Shown one piece after another: positions 10,521 through 18,385 of a DNA stretch of 64,000 nt. Source of the stretch: Meandrina meandrites (lineage: Eukaryota > Cnidaria > Anthozoa > Scleractinia > Meandrinidae); the NCBI GenBank assembly GCA_963693305.1, contig OY855914.1, positions 16,864,899 through 16,928,898 on the forward strand, given 5' to 3'. Under the pieces are notes generated by a model that searched no databases, was not told where the DNA came from, and saw nothing but the letters and a program-made list of their open reading frames with translations. The first letter of the stretch is position 1; every line of letters starts with the position of its first letter. Both the position numbers and the translations under genes were made by a program.

Positions 10521-10800
10521 AGTAGTAATATCGGAGTCTGACTAAAACCACCTCGGGCGCACCCACATAATTTTACCTCTTTCCGTGTGTACTACTAAGG
10601 GACTTTATCAAACCACGCTCACAAAAGCTCGCGTGCCTTGATAAAGTCCCTTAGTAGTACACACGGAAAGAGGTAAATTATGTGGGTGCTGCTCGGTAGT
10701 TTTAGTCAGACTCCGATATTACTACTTGGAAGAAAAGAACAAAACCGAATAAACAAACGAGCCGCGGAACGTCTATTTAGAGGAACACAACAGTGAAGTA
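10521..10800 (+). repeat. Maverick left terminal inverted repeat with long hairpin
   Basis: These 280 bp match 26,861-27,140 in reverse. The outer part is itself an inverted repeat: arm 10,521-10,611 pairs with 10,638-10,726, leaving a 26-nt loop. The arms differ by one A and by an unpaired block (CCACCTCGGGCG against TACCGAGCAG) about 26 nt in, which would form a bubble in the folded end. The inner ~75 bp (10,727-10,800) is not part of the hairpin. The first gene starts 8 nt inside. Confidence 0.95.
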
Positions 10801-10807
10801 AACAACA

Positions 10808-11191
10808 ATGGGACGTGGAAGAAAAGGACTCCTTAACCAAAGTCGAAAAAAAGCCAAAACCCCCAAAAACAGACTGACAACCCAACATACATTATTTATC
10901 GGAGAACCAGAAAAAGGACAAATTATAGATCCACCAATACACATTTCAGACGAGCTGCTCACAGCAATGAAAACAATGAGCCCGCAAGATTTAAAAAACA
11001 CGCTTATACAACCGGAAGAAGAACAAGAAGAAGTCGACTTAACAGACATGGAAGAGTACGATTTGACGGGATCAGGAGAGCCGGTTTACGAAACACCAAT
11101 CATGACGCCGCAGCTGACCCGCAGAATAATGGCGAATGAGTTTAGCCCGGACCAGGTGGAGTACATACTAAAGAAAGCTTTGCAGAATTAG
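10808..11191 (+). CDS. Unknown Maverick protein 1 (127 aa)
   Basis: I do not recognise this protein. The N-terminus is very basic (MGRGRKGLLNQSRKKAK), suggesting nucleic-acid binding or a nuclear signal. The middle is acidic (EEEQEEVDLTDMEEYDL), and the C-terminal 40 residues look helical. The ATG lies 8 nt inside the left terminal repeat boundary, so its promoter must sit within the TIR. No TATATAGG-type motif precedes it, unlike the structural genes. First in a three-gene plus-strand block, it could be an early or regulatory gene, but that is inferred only from position. Confidence 0.7.
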   Translation: MGRGRKGLLNQSRKKAKTPKNRLTTQHTLFIGEPEKGQIIDPPIHISDELLTAMKTMSPQDLKNTLIQPEEEQEEVDLTDMEEYDLTGSGEPVYETPIMTPQLTRRIMANEFSPDQVEYILKKALQN

Positions 11192-11401
11192 GGAGGATAC
11201 AAGCAAACAGACGCATCAACAGCATCAAGAATAGCTTCAGCAGCTTGAACGGCAATAATGCCCTCATTCACCCCAAAGGAAGAAGAAATGTCTTTAAAAG
11301 CGAACACGAGCATGTGGAACCACACAATCATTCCACCAGAGTATATGTAAATTGATATTTTTTTGCCCCATTTGGAGAAAAGCGGCAGCGAGTTATCAAA
11401 C
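11192..11401. other. Intergenic region in the Maverick
   Basis: About 210 bp lie between the first two small genes. gtatatg at about 11,341 is the nearest TATA-like string. No conserved frame is seen. Confidence 0.4.
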
Positions 11402-11734
11402 ATGGACATAGCTGAATCAATACAAAAACTCACACTGGAGCAAAAAAAGCTTTTTAATAAAAAACTGGCAGAGGCAATAGCAGCAGCAGTGAAAAAGTGG
11501 GAAGAAGAAATCAAAAAATATCAGGAAGACCCCTATGTGCATTTCAATGGTATGAAAATAAAGAAGACCCTAAACCAATGTATCCCATACACGGAGGAAG
11601 CATGGGCGAAAGAAATGGAAAAACAAAAGTTCTACAAAAACAAACAGCTAATAAGCTTTATAGATAAAGTTTTTTTCGAAGACGGCGCGCTGCAATTTAA
11701 AGAAACACGTCATAAGAGTATAAACAAGGATTAA
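11402..11734 (+). CDS. Unknown Maverick protein 2 (110 aa)
   Basis: I do not recognise it. The only ATG in frame near the 5' end is at 11,402 (MDIAESIQKLTLEQK). The frame is open upstream to a TTG at 11,363, but that codon is an unlikely start in an animal element. The protein is Lys/Glu-rich and largely helical (LAEAIAAAVKKWEEEIKKYQ, about residues 22-41), with no signal peptide or membrane segment. It sits 28 nt before the next gene on the same strand. Confidence 0.65.
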   Translation: MDIAESIQKLTLEQKKLFNKKLAEAIAAAVKKWEEEIKKYQEDPYVHFNGMKIKKTLNQCIPYTEEAWAKEMEKQKFYKNKQLISFIDKVFFEDGALQFKETRHKSINKD

Positions 11735-11762
11735 TCACAATTAATAACAGGTATAACAAGAG

Positions 11763-12143
11763 ATGGATACATTAGAACTAATTCAAGCACTTCCGGCAGA
11801 ACTTCGAGAACAAATCCACAAGGAGTATGTAAAAATCAAACTCTGGCAACGTAAAATGCAGGGCTGGGATGAAGTGAATGAAGCGATTTTGTTGGCCCCC
11901 TACTGTCTGAAAAACGAGCAGATCACGTGGATTCTGCACTGTTACAAATGCGAGCTAGAATGCGGGCGGAACTACCTCTGCAGCCTCTGTTACACAAGAA
12001 AAAGGCAGAGGGAGTATTTAGGGCCGGACATATTTGATCCAGCAGAGTATGACCCATGCTTCGAAAAGGGGATAACAATCAACAGCAGAGTGTTAGCGTT
12101 CTTTACTCAAAATAAGTCCCAGCTGCTTTTTCAAGAAAACTGA
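11763..12143 (+). CDS. Unknown Maverick protein 3 with Cys cluster (126 aa)
   Basis: The N-terminus LIQALPAELREQIHKEYVK looks like a short helical adaptor-type motif, F-box-like in feel only. Residues about 60-78 hold CYKC, CGRNYLC and CSLCYTRKR spacing, a plausible zinc-binding knuckle. gtataac starts 12 nt upstream of the ATG. Its 3' end overlaps the 3' end of the convergent fibre gene by 41 nt. A role in host interaction is possible but unsupported. Confidence 0.7.
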   Translation: MDTLELIQALPAELREQIHKEYVKIKLWQRKMQGWDEVNEAILLAPYCLKNEQITWILHCYKCELECGRNYLCSLCYTRKRQREYLGPDIFDPAEYDPCFEKGITINSRVLAFFTQNKSQLLFQEN

Positions 12144-14037
12144 TTTTGTGGAATTCTTTTTCATAAAGATCATAAAAGTTATTAGAATATCCTATTCTTT
12201 GCACTTTATATGGTAAATTGATGACAATACGATTTGTTTGAAATCTTTCAGGTACAATTGTTTCGTTTATATGACCACCTTGGCATATGATGGCTTTATA
12301 AAATTTACCCCGCATACAAAACCACAAGAAAAGATGTTTATTTCGATAAGCCGAAAGGATGGATTCTTCATAACTCAAACCACGTGTTGGTGTTCTTATC
12401 ATGAATTTGTCATTTCTCATTATGACATACGGTTTGAAATGTATAGTATTGTTTGGATTGCTGTTGTTTCCTAGACCTATAAAGTAGTCTTGTCCAGTCA
12501 AACTATCATCATGTAAAAAACTCACGAATAATGTAAATTCATCATTTTGTTCTATTATTTCATCAAGTTGAATATGAGATCCATTAATACTGAAACCGTC
12601 TTTTATGTCAAAGTCAGACAAAGAAACGGTATTTTTTAGCATTAATTTACCCCCGACTGACTTAATATTTGAACCATAACTGTTTTTCATATCAAACGAA
12701 TCAGGATCTTGTAAATCAAAAAAGTACTCAAATATTGTTTCGTAATAGCTTTTATTTTGCTTTAAATTAATCTGTTTTTGAAGTATGGAGGATTTGCCAT
12801 TCAAAAGATTGGTTGCCTGTTTGAGATTGACAGCTGCTGTGTCTCTGTCAGCATTTTTTACACCAATAATCAGATTGTCATTCATGTCAATACTTTTTTC
12901 AAAATTTATTTCATCGTTTTCTATTTTGTACCCTCGATCATAATTTTTCAACGAAAAGCCGTTCAAATCTAAATCCGTTTGTAGAGTAAAATCACCGTCT
13001 TCAATAACGAAAGCCTGGTCGTAAACAGTTCCGTCTACATCTGTTTGATAACCTTTTACCCCATAAATAATCAAAGCAGCCTTTTCAAGTGGCGAAGAGC
13101 CATCATAACCCGAATTTGAAATATCGAGATAGATTGTGTTATCATTGTCTTTATATTTGCGCGTGTGAATAATGGTGCGTGAATATTTCGGGCTGTGACT
13201 GTTGAAGTGCTTGGTATGGTAATTAAGAGTATCAACCGGGTTAGGGGTTGAAGCACTTATAAACCAATTAGTATCAACTTTTGGGATAAAGAACTCGACA
13301 CATATAGTGTACTCTCCTTCGGGCAGAGGTTTTTTATTTAGCTTTAAGCGTGAGTTGAAAGAATTGACACCAGTTCTTACGAGATTGAAAGTATAAGCTT
13401 TTTTATTCACACTGTGAAGGTTGGATGTAAAGTCTTCTAACGTAACAGAAGTAACATTGTTTACAGCTGTCACGCCCGACCCTCGCTCCAAATAGGCTAA
13501 GGCATTCTTTTTATGTGAGTGTCCTGCTGAAATAGAATTTGAGCCCACATATTTTTTCATTGAACCAAGATTTACAGCATCCTGATCACCTGTTGGATTC
13601 GCAAGTTGCTTTATCGCATGGTCTTTCATGAGAATATCTCCAGTAATATTAACGGTTGATACATCCCCACTATCACCCTTATCACCTTTTGCACCTTTTG
13701 GTCCAATAGCACCTCTCGAACCCGCAGGTCCAGTTGCTCCAGTGGGCCCCGCAGGTCCTGTAGCTCCAGTTGGTCCGGTTGGCCCAGTAGCTCCAGCAGG
13801 TCCGGTAGGTCCGGTTCGCCCTTGTGGACCTCTTTCGCCTTTTAATCCTTTTTCTCCAGCATCACCTTTATCTCCTTTAGGACCTTGTGGGCCAGTATTG
13901 CCCTTATCACCTTTTTCACCTTTAGGACCACGCGCTCCAGTTGCGCCAGTTGGACCAGCAGGGCCGGCTTCCCCTCGGATTGAAGTAGACTCTTCATGTG
14001 TTTGAGTTGCACCCGTCGCACCGTTAAGATACCCCAT
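12103..14037 (-). CDS. Collagen-like fibre / attachment protein (644 aa)
   Basis: Residues 22-126 are 35 uninterrupted Gly-X-Y triplets (GPK, GEK, GPA, GPT), which should form a trimeric collagen-like shaft. Two copies of a tail-fibre-type motif follow: NPTGDQDAVNLGSMKKYV at about 143-160 and a shorter NADRDTAAVNLKQA further on. The C-terminal ~200 residues have beta-rich spacing like a lectin/LamG (concanavalin-fold) head. Animal adintoviruses are known to carry fibre-like genes; use as a receptor-binding fibre is inferred. A TATATAGAG motif ends directly at the ATG. The gene starts 2 nt after the ATPase stop on the same strand, so the two probably form a transcription pair. Confidence 0.85.
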   Translation of the reverse strand: MGYLNGATGATQTHEESTSIRGEAGPAGPTGATGARGPKGEKGDKGNTGPQGPKGDKGDAGEKGLKGERGPQGRTGPTGPAGATGPTGPTGATGPAGPTGATGPAGSRGAIGPKGAKGDKGDSGDVSTVNITGDILMKDHAIKQLANPTGDQDAVNLGSMKKYVGSNSISAGHSHKKNALAYLERGSGVTAVNNVTSVTLEDFTSNLHSVNKKAYTFNLVRTGVNSFNSRLKLNKKPLPEGEYTICVEFFIPKVDTNWFISASTPNPVDTLNYHTKHFNSHSPKYSRTIIHTRKYKDNDNTIYLDISNSGYDGSSPLEKAALIIYGVKGYQTDVDGTVYDQAFVIEDGDFTLQTDLDLNGFSLKNYDRGYKIENDEINFEKSIDMNDNLIIGVKNADRDTAAVNLKQATNLLNGKSSILQKQINLKQNKSYYETIFEYFFDLQDPDSFDMKNSYGSNIKSVGGKLMLKNTVSLSDFDIKDGFSINGSHIQLDEIIEQNDEFTLFVSFLHDDSLTGQDYFIGLGNNSNPNNTIHFKPYVIMRNDKFMIRTPTRGLSYEESILSAYRNKHLFLWFCMRGKFYKAIICQGGHINETIVPERFQTNRIVINLPYKVQRIGYSNNFYDLYEKEFHKISFLEKAAGTYFE

Positions 14038-14048
14038 CTCTATATATT
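14038..14048 (-). promoter_or_regulatory. Start-abutting TATA motif of the fibre gene
   Basis: Read on the minus strand this is ATATATAGAG immediately before ATG. It lies inside the 3' end of the ATPase frame. Confidence 0.5.
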
Positions 14049-14672
14049 TTCATCAAAATTTTTGAGTGTGGTTTTTTTTGGTTTGTCGTGGTATAAAAAA
14101 GAATATTTAGCATCGGTAGCCCTTTCAAGCAGCGCTCTGTCAATTCCCAATTCATCGGCAATACGGTTATTTTCTTTGGGAAGAAAGTCGAAAATGCAAA
14201 AGTGGCTACAATTATCTCGGATGTTTTTGGGGACCTTAAAATAGCTTTGAGAAAGATAAATGACGCTGCAATTGCGGTGGCGACCGTTGATAAAATAATC
14301 GATAATGTCGTTTTGGTTGCTTTCACAAACCATGTCATCGAAAATTACAATCTTTTGATTGTCAGTGGACAGCGTTTCCAAAGGAATAACATCGTTGGCG
14401 CCTTCAATAACATTATAGCCAGCCACAGGATTGACTCTTGTGTCGAAATCATCAATCATATATTGGTACTTGTCTTGATGCAGGTTCTTAGCGCAAAGGT
14501 AAATTTTGTCGTAGACCAACAGCCTGTAAAGCATATGCATGAGAATATTTGTCTTACCAGAGTTGCTTGGCCCGCAAATAAGCATCCGAAAGGTATCTGC
14601 TGGCATACAAGGGTGGCCTTGTTTGTAATTACTTTTTGTAGTCAAACTGGGGTCGTAATTGGGAATTTTCAT
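14040..14672 (-). CDS. Genome-packaging ATPase (A32/FtsK-HerA superfamily, 210 aa)
   Basis: This motor would drive DNA into the capsid. Walker A is GPSNSGKT at residues 34-41 and Walker B is IVIFDD at about 108-113. A sensor-like NGRHRNCSVIYLSQSYF segment follows. The length fits Polinton ATPases. I chose the ATG at 14,672 (MKIPNYDPS); the frame is open further upstream into the divergent neighbour, but that part has no family match. The start lies in a 29-nt intergenic region shared with the divergent gene at 14,702 and carrying TTATATATA. Confidence 0.93.
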   Translation of the reverse strand: MKIPNYDPSLTTKSNYKQGHPCMPADTFRMLICGPSNSGKTNILMHMLYRLLVYDKIYLCAKNLHQDKYQYMIDDFDTRVNPVAGYNVIEGANDVIPLETLSTDNQKIVIFDDMVCESNQNDIIDYFINGRHRNCSVIYLSQSYFKVPKNIRDNCSHFCIFDFLPKENNRIADELGIDRALLERATDAKYSFLYHDKPKKTTLKNFDENI

Positions 14673-14682
14673 TTTTTTTCTG

Positions 14683-14691
14683 TTATATATA
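14683..14691. promoter_or_regulatory. Bidirectional TATA motif between ATPase and the 14,702 gene
   Basis: TTATATATA is the only motif in a 29-nt divergent intergenic region. It lies 10 nt from each start codon. Confidence 0.55.
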
Positions 14692-14701
14692 CGGCAAAAA
14701 T

Positions 14702-15607
14702 ATGTCCATGAAGAAGTGGCGAAAACTTGTCGGTGAAAAGGCTGAAGTTGAGCAGCAGAACGACAGAATCCTCGCGGCAATAAAAAATAACAAAATCAAT
14801 AAAGGGTTTGGACAGCTATCAGGTGAGGATTTGTTCAAACCTATCACATCGCGGCTTGACAAACTCCAAGTAGGGGATAGCAACTCAGCTGCTGAGCCAA
14901 AAGAAGAGGTTCCAGACTATGGTATGGATGAGTTTGATTTAAACAACCCCTTCGACGGAGATTTTAATCCGGATGCGGAAACACCACCTCCAACACCAAC
15001 ACCAACACCATCACCATCACCATCACCATCACCATCACCATCACCATCACCATCACCATCACCATCACCATCACCTACATCAACACCGTTACCACCTTTA
15101 GCTGAAGAGGAAGAAATGGAATTAATGGAAGAAAGTGGGGCAAGCCCAGGGGAAAAACCAAGTAAATGGGGGCCACCACAAGAACTGGTTATCGAGGGAT
15201 CAGAGTCAACTGACCTGCAGACACTAAACAGCATGTTAACAAAAAATAAAAACAATCCCAACTATGTGGTAAAAAGCAAAAAATCAAAATTCTACGGCGA
15301 CACATTGGCAGTGATAAAAAAAAAGAGAGATGAAATTCTTGAAAGGAGAAAAAGAGGGGTTAAAATCCCCATACAGCAGCTGATGCCCGATGTTGATGAT
15401 GATGAACCCGACAGAGAAATGGAAGGAAGCGGAAGTGTTGATCCAAACGCTTTGGTTGACAGGCTACACTTAAGCTTGGCGTCTATACAGGCGGGCAACA
15501 CTTCACTGAAGCTGAAAAAACAGGTCCAGCAGATGTTGGGGTCGCTGGTAAAGCTAAAGGAAATAACACAAAAAGAAGCCCACAAAATTTTGGGCATAAT
15601 TATATAA
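14702..15607 (+). CDS. Proline/serine-hinged Maverick structural-type protein (301 aa)
   Basis: The protein has an acidic N-terminal half, then a Pro-Thr and Ser-Pro dipeptide repeat at about residues 95-126, an acidic LAEEEEMELMEE patch, and a basic segment (KKKRDEILERRKRG). The C-terminal ~45 residues (about 252-298) match a domain seen in other cnidarian Maverick proteins, with an LxxSIQAGNTSLKLKKQV core. Function is unknown; position at the head of the capsid block and the acidic/Pro-rich make-up fit a scaffold or core protein. The Ser-Pro tract is a CATCAC trinucleotide-type microsatellite and should vary in length. Confidence 0.75.
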   Translation: MSMKKWRKLVGEKAEVEQQNDRILAAIKNNKINKGFGQLSGEDLFKPITSRLDKLQVGDSNSAAEPKEEVPDYGMDEFDLNNPFDGDFNPDAETPPPTPTPTPSPSPSPSPSPSPSPSPSPSPSPTSTPLPPLAEEEEMELMEESGASPGEKPSKWGPPQELVIEGSESTDLQTLNSMLTKNKNNPNYVVKSKKSKFYGDTLAVIKKKRDEILERRKRGVKIPIQQLMPDVDDDEPDREMEGSGSVDPNALVDRLHLSLASIQAGNTSLKLKKQVQQMLGSLVKLKEITQKEAHKILGIII

Positions 15608-15638
15608 GCAACATGACAACACATAAATTTGAGTGATA

Positions 15639-15647
15639 TTATATAAG
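15639..15647 (+). promoter_or_regulatory. Start-proximal TATA motif of the penton gene
   Basis: TTATATAAG ends 4 nt before the ATG. TATATAAGCAACATG also occurs 41 nt upstream at 15,601-15,615, so the promoter-start block is duplicated in tandem. Confidence 0.55.
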
Positions 15648-15651
15648 CAAC

Positions 15652-16431
15652 ATGTCAACCCATTTTCATTTCAACCTGTTGCTCGACTCGCAGCTGGCCA
15701 AACAAAACAACGCCAACAGCAAGTCACATGACTTCACAATTAAGTTTGACCCACCAATTGCTTTAGAACCCTCCAAATCATACAAGGCGGCGTTAAATGA
15801 GCTGGTATCCATGTCTTATTCGTGGTACAACATCGCGAAACGGTACAACAACAACGAATTCAAATGGCGGAAAAAAACAGAGAACTGGAAAACCGTGACA
15901 ATTCCGGATGGAATGTATGATTACGACGGTCTCAACACCACCATTCAGGCACTAATCGGAAGAGTGGATCCCAAGGATGAAAAATCCAAGTTTATTTTTC
16001 AGCTGTATTTTCACACCACAACGTATCGGGCGGTCATTCTGTTGCAGGACGGCTACGAGCTTGATCTAAGTGGAGGTGAATTTGCTGCGTTGCTGGGTTT
16101 TGACAAGAAAACAATAGATGGAGCGAACAATAGGAGCGACCGCGTGCCGAATATAACAAGAGGCGTCGACTGGATCTATATCCATTGCGATCTCATTACA
16201 AGGGCTGTGGACAACATCGGAGGCGACGTTATGTTCTCTTTTTCAACCGCTGAACTCTCAGTTAGCTACCCCTTTTCAAAAGAGCCTCGCCGTCTCCTGT
16301 GGCACCCGGTGAACAAAAATAGAATCAATGCGATAAACATAAAGATCACGGACGGGCGCAACAACATTATAGATCTGAATGACCAAGACGTGGCTTTAAG
16401 TATCATCATTGAAGAAGAAAAAGAAAAATAA
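15652..16431 (+). CDS. Penton / minor capsid protein (single jelly-roll, 259 aa)
   Basis: This would fill the fivefold vertices beside the major capsid protein. Length and order fit Polinton pentons: an N-terminal FNLLLDSQ/DFTIKFDPPIAL strand pair, SYKAALNELVSMSYSWYNI, a YDYDGLNTTIQALI segment, then FAALLGFDKK and a late VDWIYIHCDLITRAVDNIGG stretch. The YKAALxxLxxxxSWYNI pattern is typical of this family. The start is supported by the TATATAAG motif 4 nt upstream. The frame is intact. Confidence 0.85.
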   Translation: MSTHFHFNLLLDSQLAKQNNANSKSHDFTIKFDPPIALEPSKSYKAALNELVSMSYSWYNIAKRYNNNEFKWRKKTENWKTVTIPDGMYDYDGLNTTIQALIGRVDPKDEKSKFIFQLYFHTTTYRAVILLQDGYELDLSGGEFAALLGFDKKTIDGANNRSDRVPNITRGVDWIYIHCDLITRAVDNIGGDVMFSFSTAELSVSYPFSKEPRRLLWHPVNKNRINAINIKITDGRNNIIDLNDQDVALSIIIEEEKEK

Positions 16432-16450
16432 TTTACACATAAGTATAATT

Positions 16451-16966
16451 ATGAATCATCCGAGCGAGTGGGCGAGATATTATGACGCACCAAACGGAAC
16501 CTATAGATACAGACACAAAGGTACGGGGGTTGTAAGAGACACCCTAATGAATATAGGAAAGCGGTTCAAAAAGCAAGTCACCCGTCAGACGTTGGAGAAG
16601 GCTGTAAATGAAGCCTCGAAGCAAATGCTGAAAAAAGCCGCAGAAAAAGCAGAAGAAAAAGCGGCTGACAAGATACAAGCGGTTTTGCGAAATAGCAACT
16701 CAGTTGCTACCCCAAGTGTAAAACCCAAGAGTAAAAAGCCTTCAAGTGTAAAACCAAAGAGTAAAAAGACTGCAAGTGTAAAACCAAAGGGTAAAAAGAC
16801 CCCACCACAGAAACTTAGTACAGAGTCGAAACAGAAACTGAAGAAGATGCTAAACCCTGGGGTAGCAACTCAGTTAAGCGGGGATTCACGGAAAAAGTTG
16901 CAACAGATTTTAAACGCGGGTCGGGCTGCAAGGATGAAAGTAAACCAATTGATAGCAGAAAATTAA
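16451..16966 (+). CDS. Basic Lys-rich virion-core-like protein (171 aa)
   Basis: I start it at the ATG at 16,451 (MNHPSEWARYYDAPNG), preceded by GTATAATT; the open frame further upstream overlaps the penton gene and is only poly-Lys. After an Arg/Tyr-rich head, a helical stretch (KKAAEKAEEKAADK) leads to three SVKPKSKK-type repeats at about 88-116, and two short LKKMLNPG/LQQILNAG repeats follow. The charge suggests binding of packaged DNA, as adenovirus core proteins do; this is by analogy. Two copies of an AGCAACTCAGTT element lie within the gene. Confidence 0.75.
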   Translation: MNHPSEWARYYDAPNGTYRYRHKGTGVVRDTLMNIGKRFKKQVTRQTLEKAVNEASKQMLKKAAEKAEEKAADKIQAVLRNSNSVATPSVKPKSKKPSSVKPKSKKTASVKPKGKKTPPQKLSTESKQKLKKMLNPGVATQLSGDSRKKLQQILNAGRAARMKVNQLIAEN

Positions 16967-16983
16967 AATAATTTTTTAAAAAG

Positions 16984-16992
16984 ATATATAGG
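16984..16992 (+). promoter_or_regulatory. Start-proximal TATA motif of the major capsid gene
   Basis: ATATATAGG ends 7 nt before the ATG at 17,000. Confidence 0.55.
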
Positions 16993-16999
16993 CCGCAAG

Positions 17000-18265
17000 A
17001 TGTTCAGAAGCCACAGGCATTTGGAAAAAACAGAGTATGTTCGTATCATGTTAGACAAACCGATCACTATCCCGGGAAACGATCAGCACCAGGTAAAAAC
17101 AAACTATAAATTCACACTCACCGACCGAGACAACTGGTTTGACTGGTATAACGCCTACTTCCGGGCTGATTTCACTTTCGAGGCAACCGCGGATGGCGCG
17201 CAAGTTGCGGCGGACGCTAGGTCAGCGCCCATTAACGGCTCATTTTCACTGATAAACAAACTTGTGGTAAAATCATCGGGCAAAAACATTTACAACGTGG
17301 ACAACATTCACAAGCTCATATTCATCAAAAACTTGTTGGATTTTTCTGATGACTTTGCGAGGAGCGCAGCGAAAGATCAGTTTTGGTATTTGGATACAGA
17401 GGATAGCAATGTGACAGCCGTCGCTGCCACTAACCTTGGAATCAGACAAAGGGGCTTGCTTGCCCACGCCGGCCTCACGGTTGAAACCCTCATACCTCTT
17501 AACAGGTACTCATTTTTCGAAGAGCTGAGTGACAAGCTTCTTCCTCCCATGCAGATGGAGTTCGAAATTGAGCTACAATCGGATGCAGAGCTGATTTGGC
17601 AAAACGATGGAACCAATCGCAGGATAGTGGTGAGAAACTTCGAGCTGTGGGTTCCAATGCTGCGTTTCACCAGCGAAGGACAGAAGCTCGCAAATGAAAA
17701 CTTTTTGAAACCTCAGAAATGGACGTACCTGAATGAAATGATCCAGCCCAGCAGCAGCCGGCGTGACGCTTTCGGACAGTGGCAGATAAATCCCGGCGTA
17801 AAGGATGCCAAGCATGTTTTCATTTTCATTCAACAGTCAAGGAAGAAGGACGCCATGACTCAAAACCCCTACTTCTTTGACACCTTTAACATTGATGGGG
17901 ATAATTCAGCCAAGCTAGCGACATGTCGGTTGCAGTACGGCTCTTCACAGTACTATCCGGAGCTGGACTACGACGAAAACTTCAAACTGCGCATTCTTAA
18001 TGACTTAAAGAACTACCGGTACCGCAAAAACGACTACAACACCGGTGTTCAGCTTCAGCCCAACAACTTCAAGGATTTATACCCAGTACTCTATTTCGAC
18101 TTACGTGAAAACAAGGACAACAAGACCAACGACCCGAAGCAGATGGTTTTCCACTACAGGCTCAACGAGGCGGCCAACGCGCAAGACTACACCATTTATG
18201 CAGGAATTCTGTACGAGTCCGAATTTGTTCTCAAGCAGGTGGGTAATGAGCTGGTGATGGTATAA
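17000..18265 (+). CDS. Major capsid protein (double jelly-roll hexon-like, 421 aa)
   Basis: This is the trimeric capsomer protein of Polintons/adintoviruses. The N-terminus has the LDKPITIPGNDQHQVKT strand and WFDWYNAYFRADF block. LINKLVVKSSGKNIYNVD and NRYSFFEELSDKLLPP follow, and the second half has YLNEMIQPSSSRRDAF, DAKHVFIFIQQ and the LNEAANAQDYTIYAGILYE strand near the end. The length is somewhat short of, but close to, adintovirus hexons. The frame is intact with no internal stop. It follows the basic core gene by 33 nt, including the TATATAGG motif. Confidence 0.88.
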   Translation: MFRSHRHLEKTEYVRIMLDKPITIPGNDQHQVKTNYKFTLTDRDNWFDWYNAYFRADFTFEATADGAQVAADARSAPINGSFSLINKLVVKSSGKNIYNVDNIHKLIFIKNLLDFSDDFARSAAKDQFWYLDTEDSNVTAVAATNLGIRQRGLLAHAGLTVETLIPLNRYSFFEELSDKLLPPMQMEFEIELQSDAELIWQNDGTNRRIVVRNFELWVPMLRFTSEGQKLANENFLKPQKWTYLNEMIQPSSSRRDAFGQWQINPGVKDAKHVFIFIQQSRKKDAMTQNPYFFDTFNIDGDNSAKLATCRLQYGSSQYYPELDYDENFKLRILNDLKNYRYRKNDYNTGVQLQPNNFKDLYPVLYFDLRENKDNKTNDPKQMVFHYRLNEAANAQDYTIYAGILYESEFVLKQVGNELVMV

Positions 18266-18268
18266 AAG

Positions 18269-18385
18269 TGAAATAATTTTGTATGAAATATAAGAGATGC
18301 CGCACGCGCTGAAAAAAGAATGTTTGGAGGTGGAGTTGCTGATACCCCAAAGTGAAATAATTTTTGTATGAAATATAAGAAATGA
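18269..18385 (+). repeat. Duplicated promoter block with a shuffled 44-bp fragment
   Basis: GTGAAATAATTTT plus GTATGAAATATAAG occurs at 18,269-18,294 and again at 18,352-18,379. Between them, 18,302-18,345 copies 19,542-19,585 with two mismatches. The first block ends at an ATG (18,297) that opens a 24-codon frame ending at 18,371; that frame is probably a by-product. Confidence 0.85.
18372..18379 (+). promoter_or_regulatory. Start-proximal TATA motif of the 18,382 gene
   Basis: AATATAAG ends 2 nt before the ATG at 18,382. Confidence 0.5.

Noticed and set aside
13628..14005. Proline-rich plus-strand open frame opposite the fibre gene
   Set aside because: It is the antisense of the Gly-X-Y coding repeat; the regular collagen pattern on the minus strand and its promoter motif explain it.
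14917..15261. Asp-Gly repeat frame on the minus strand
   Set aside because: It is the antisense of the Ser-Pro trinucleotide tract of the 14,702 gene.
18297..18371. 24-codon frame after the first promoter copy downstream of the capsid gene
   Set aside because: It starts in a shuffled 44-bp fragment read in a different frame from its source; probably non-coding.
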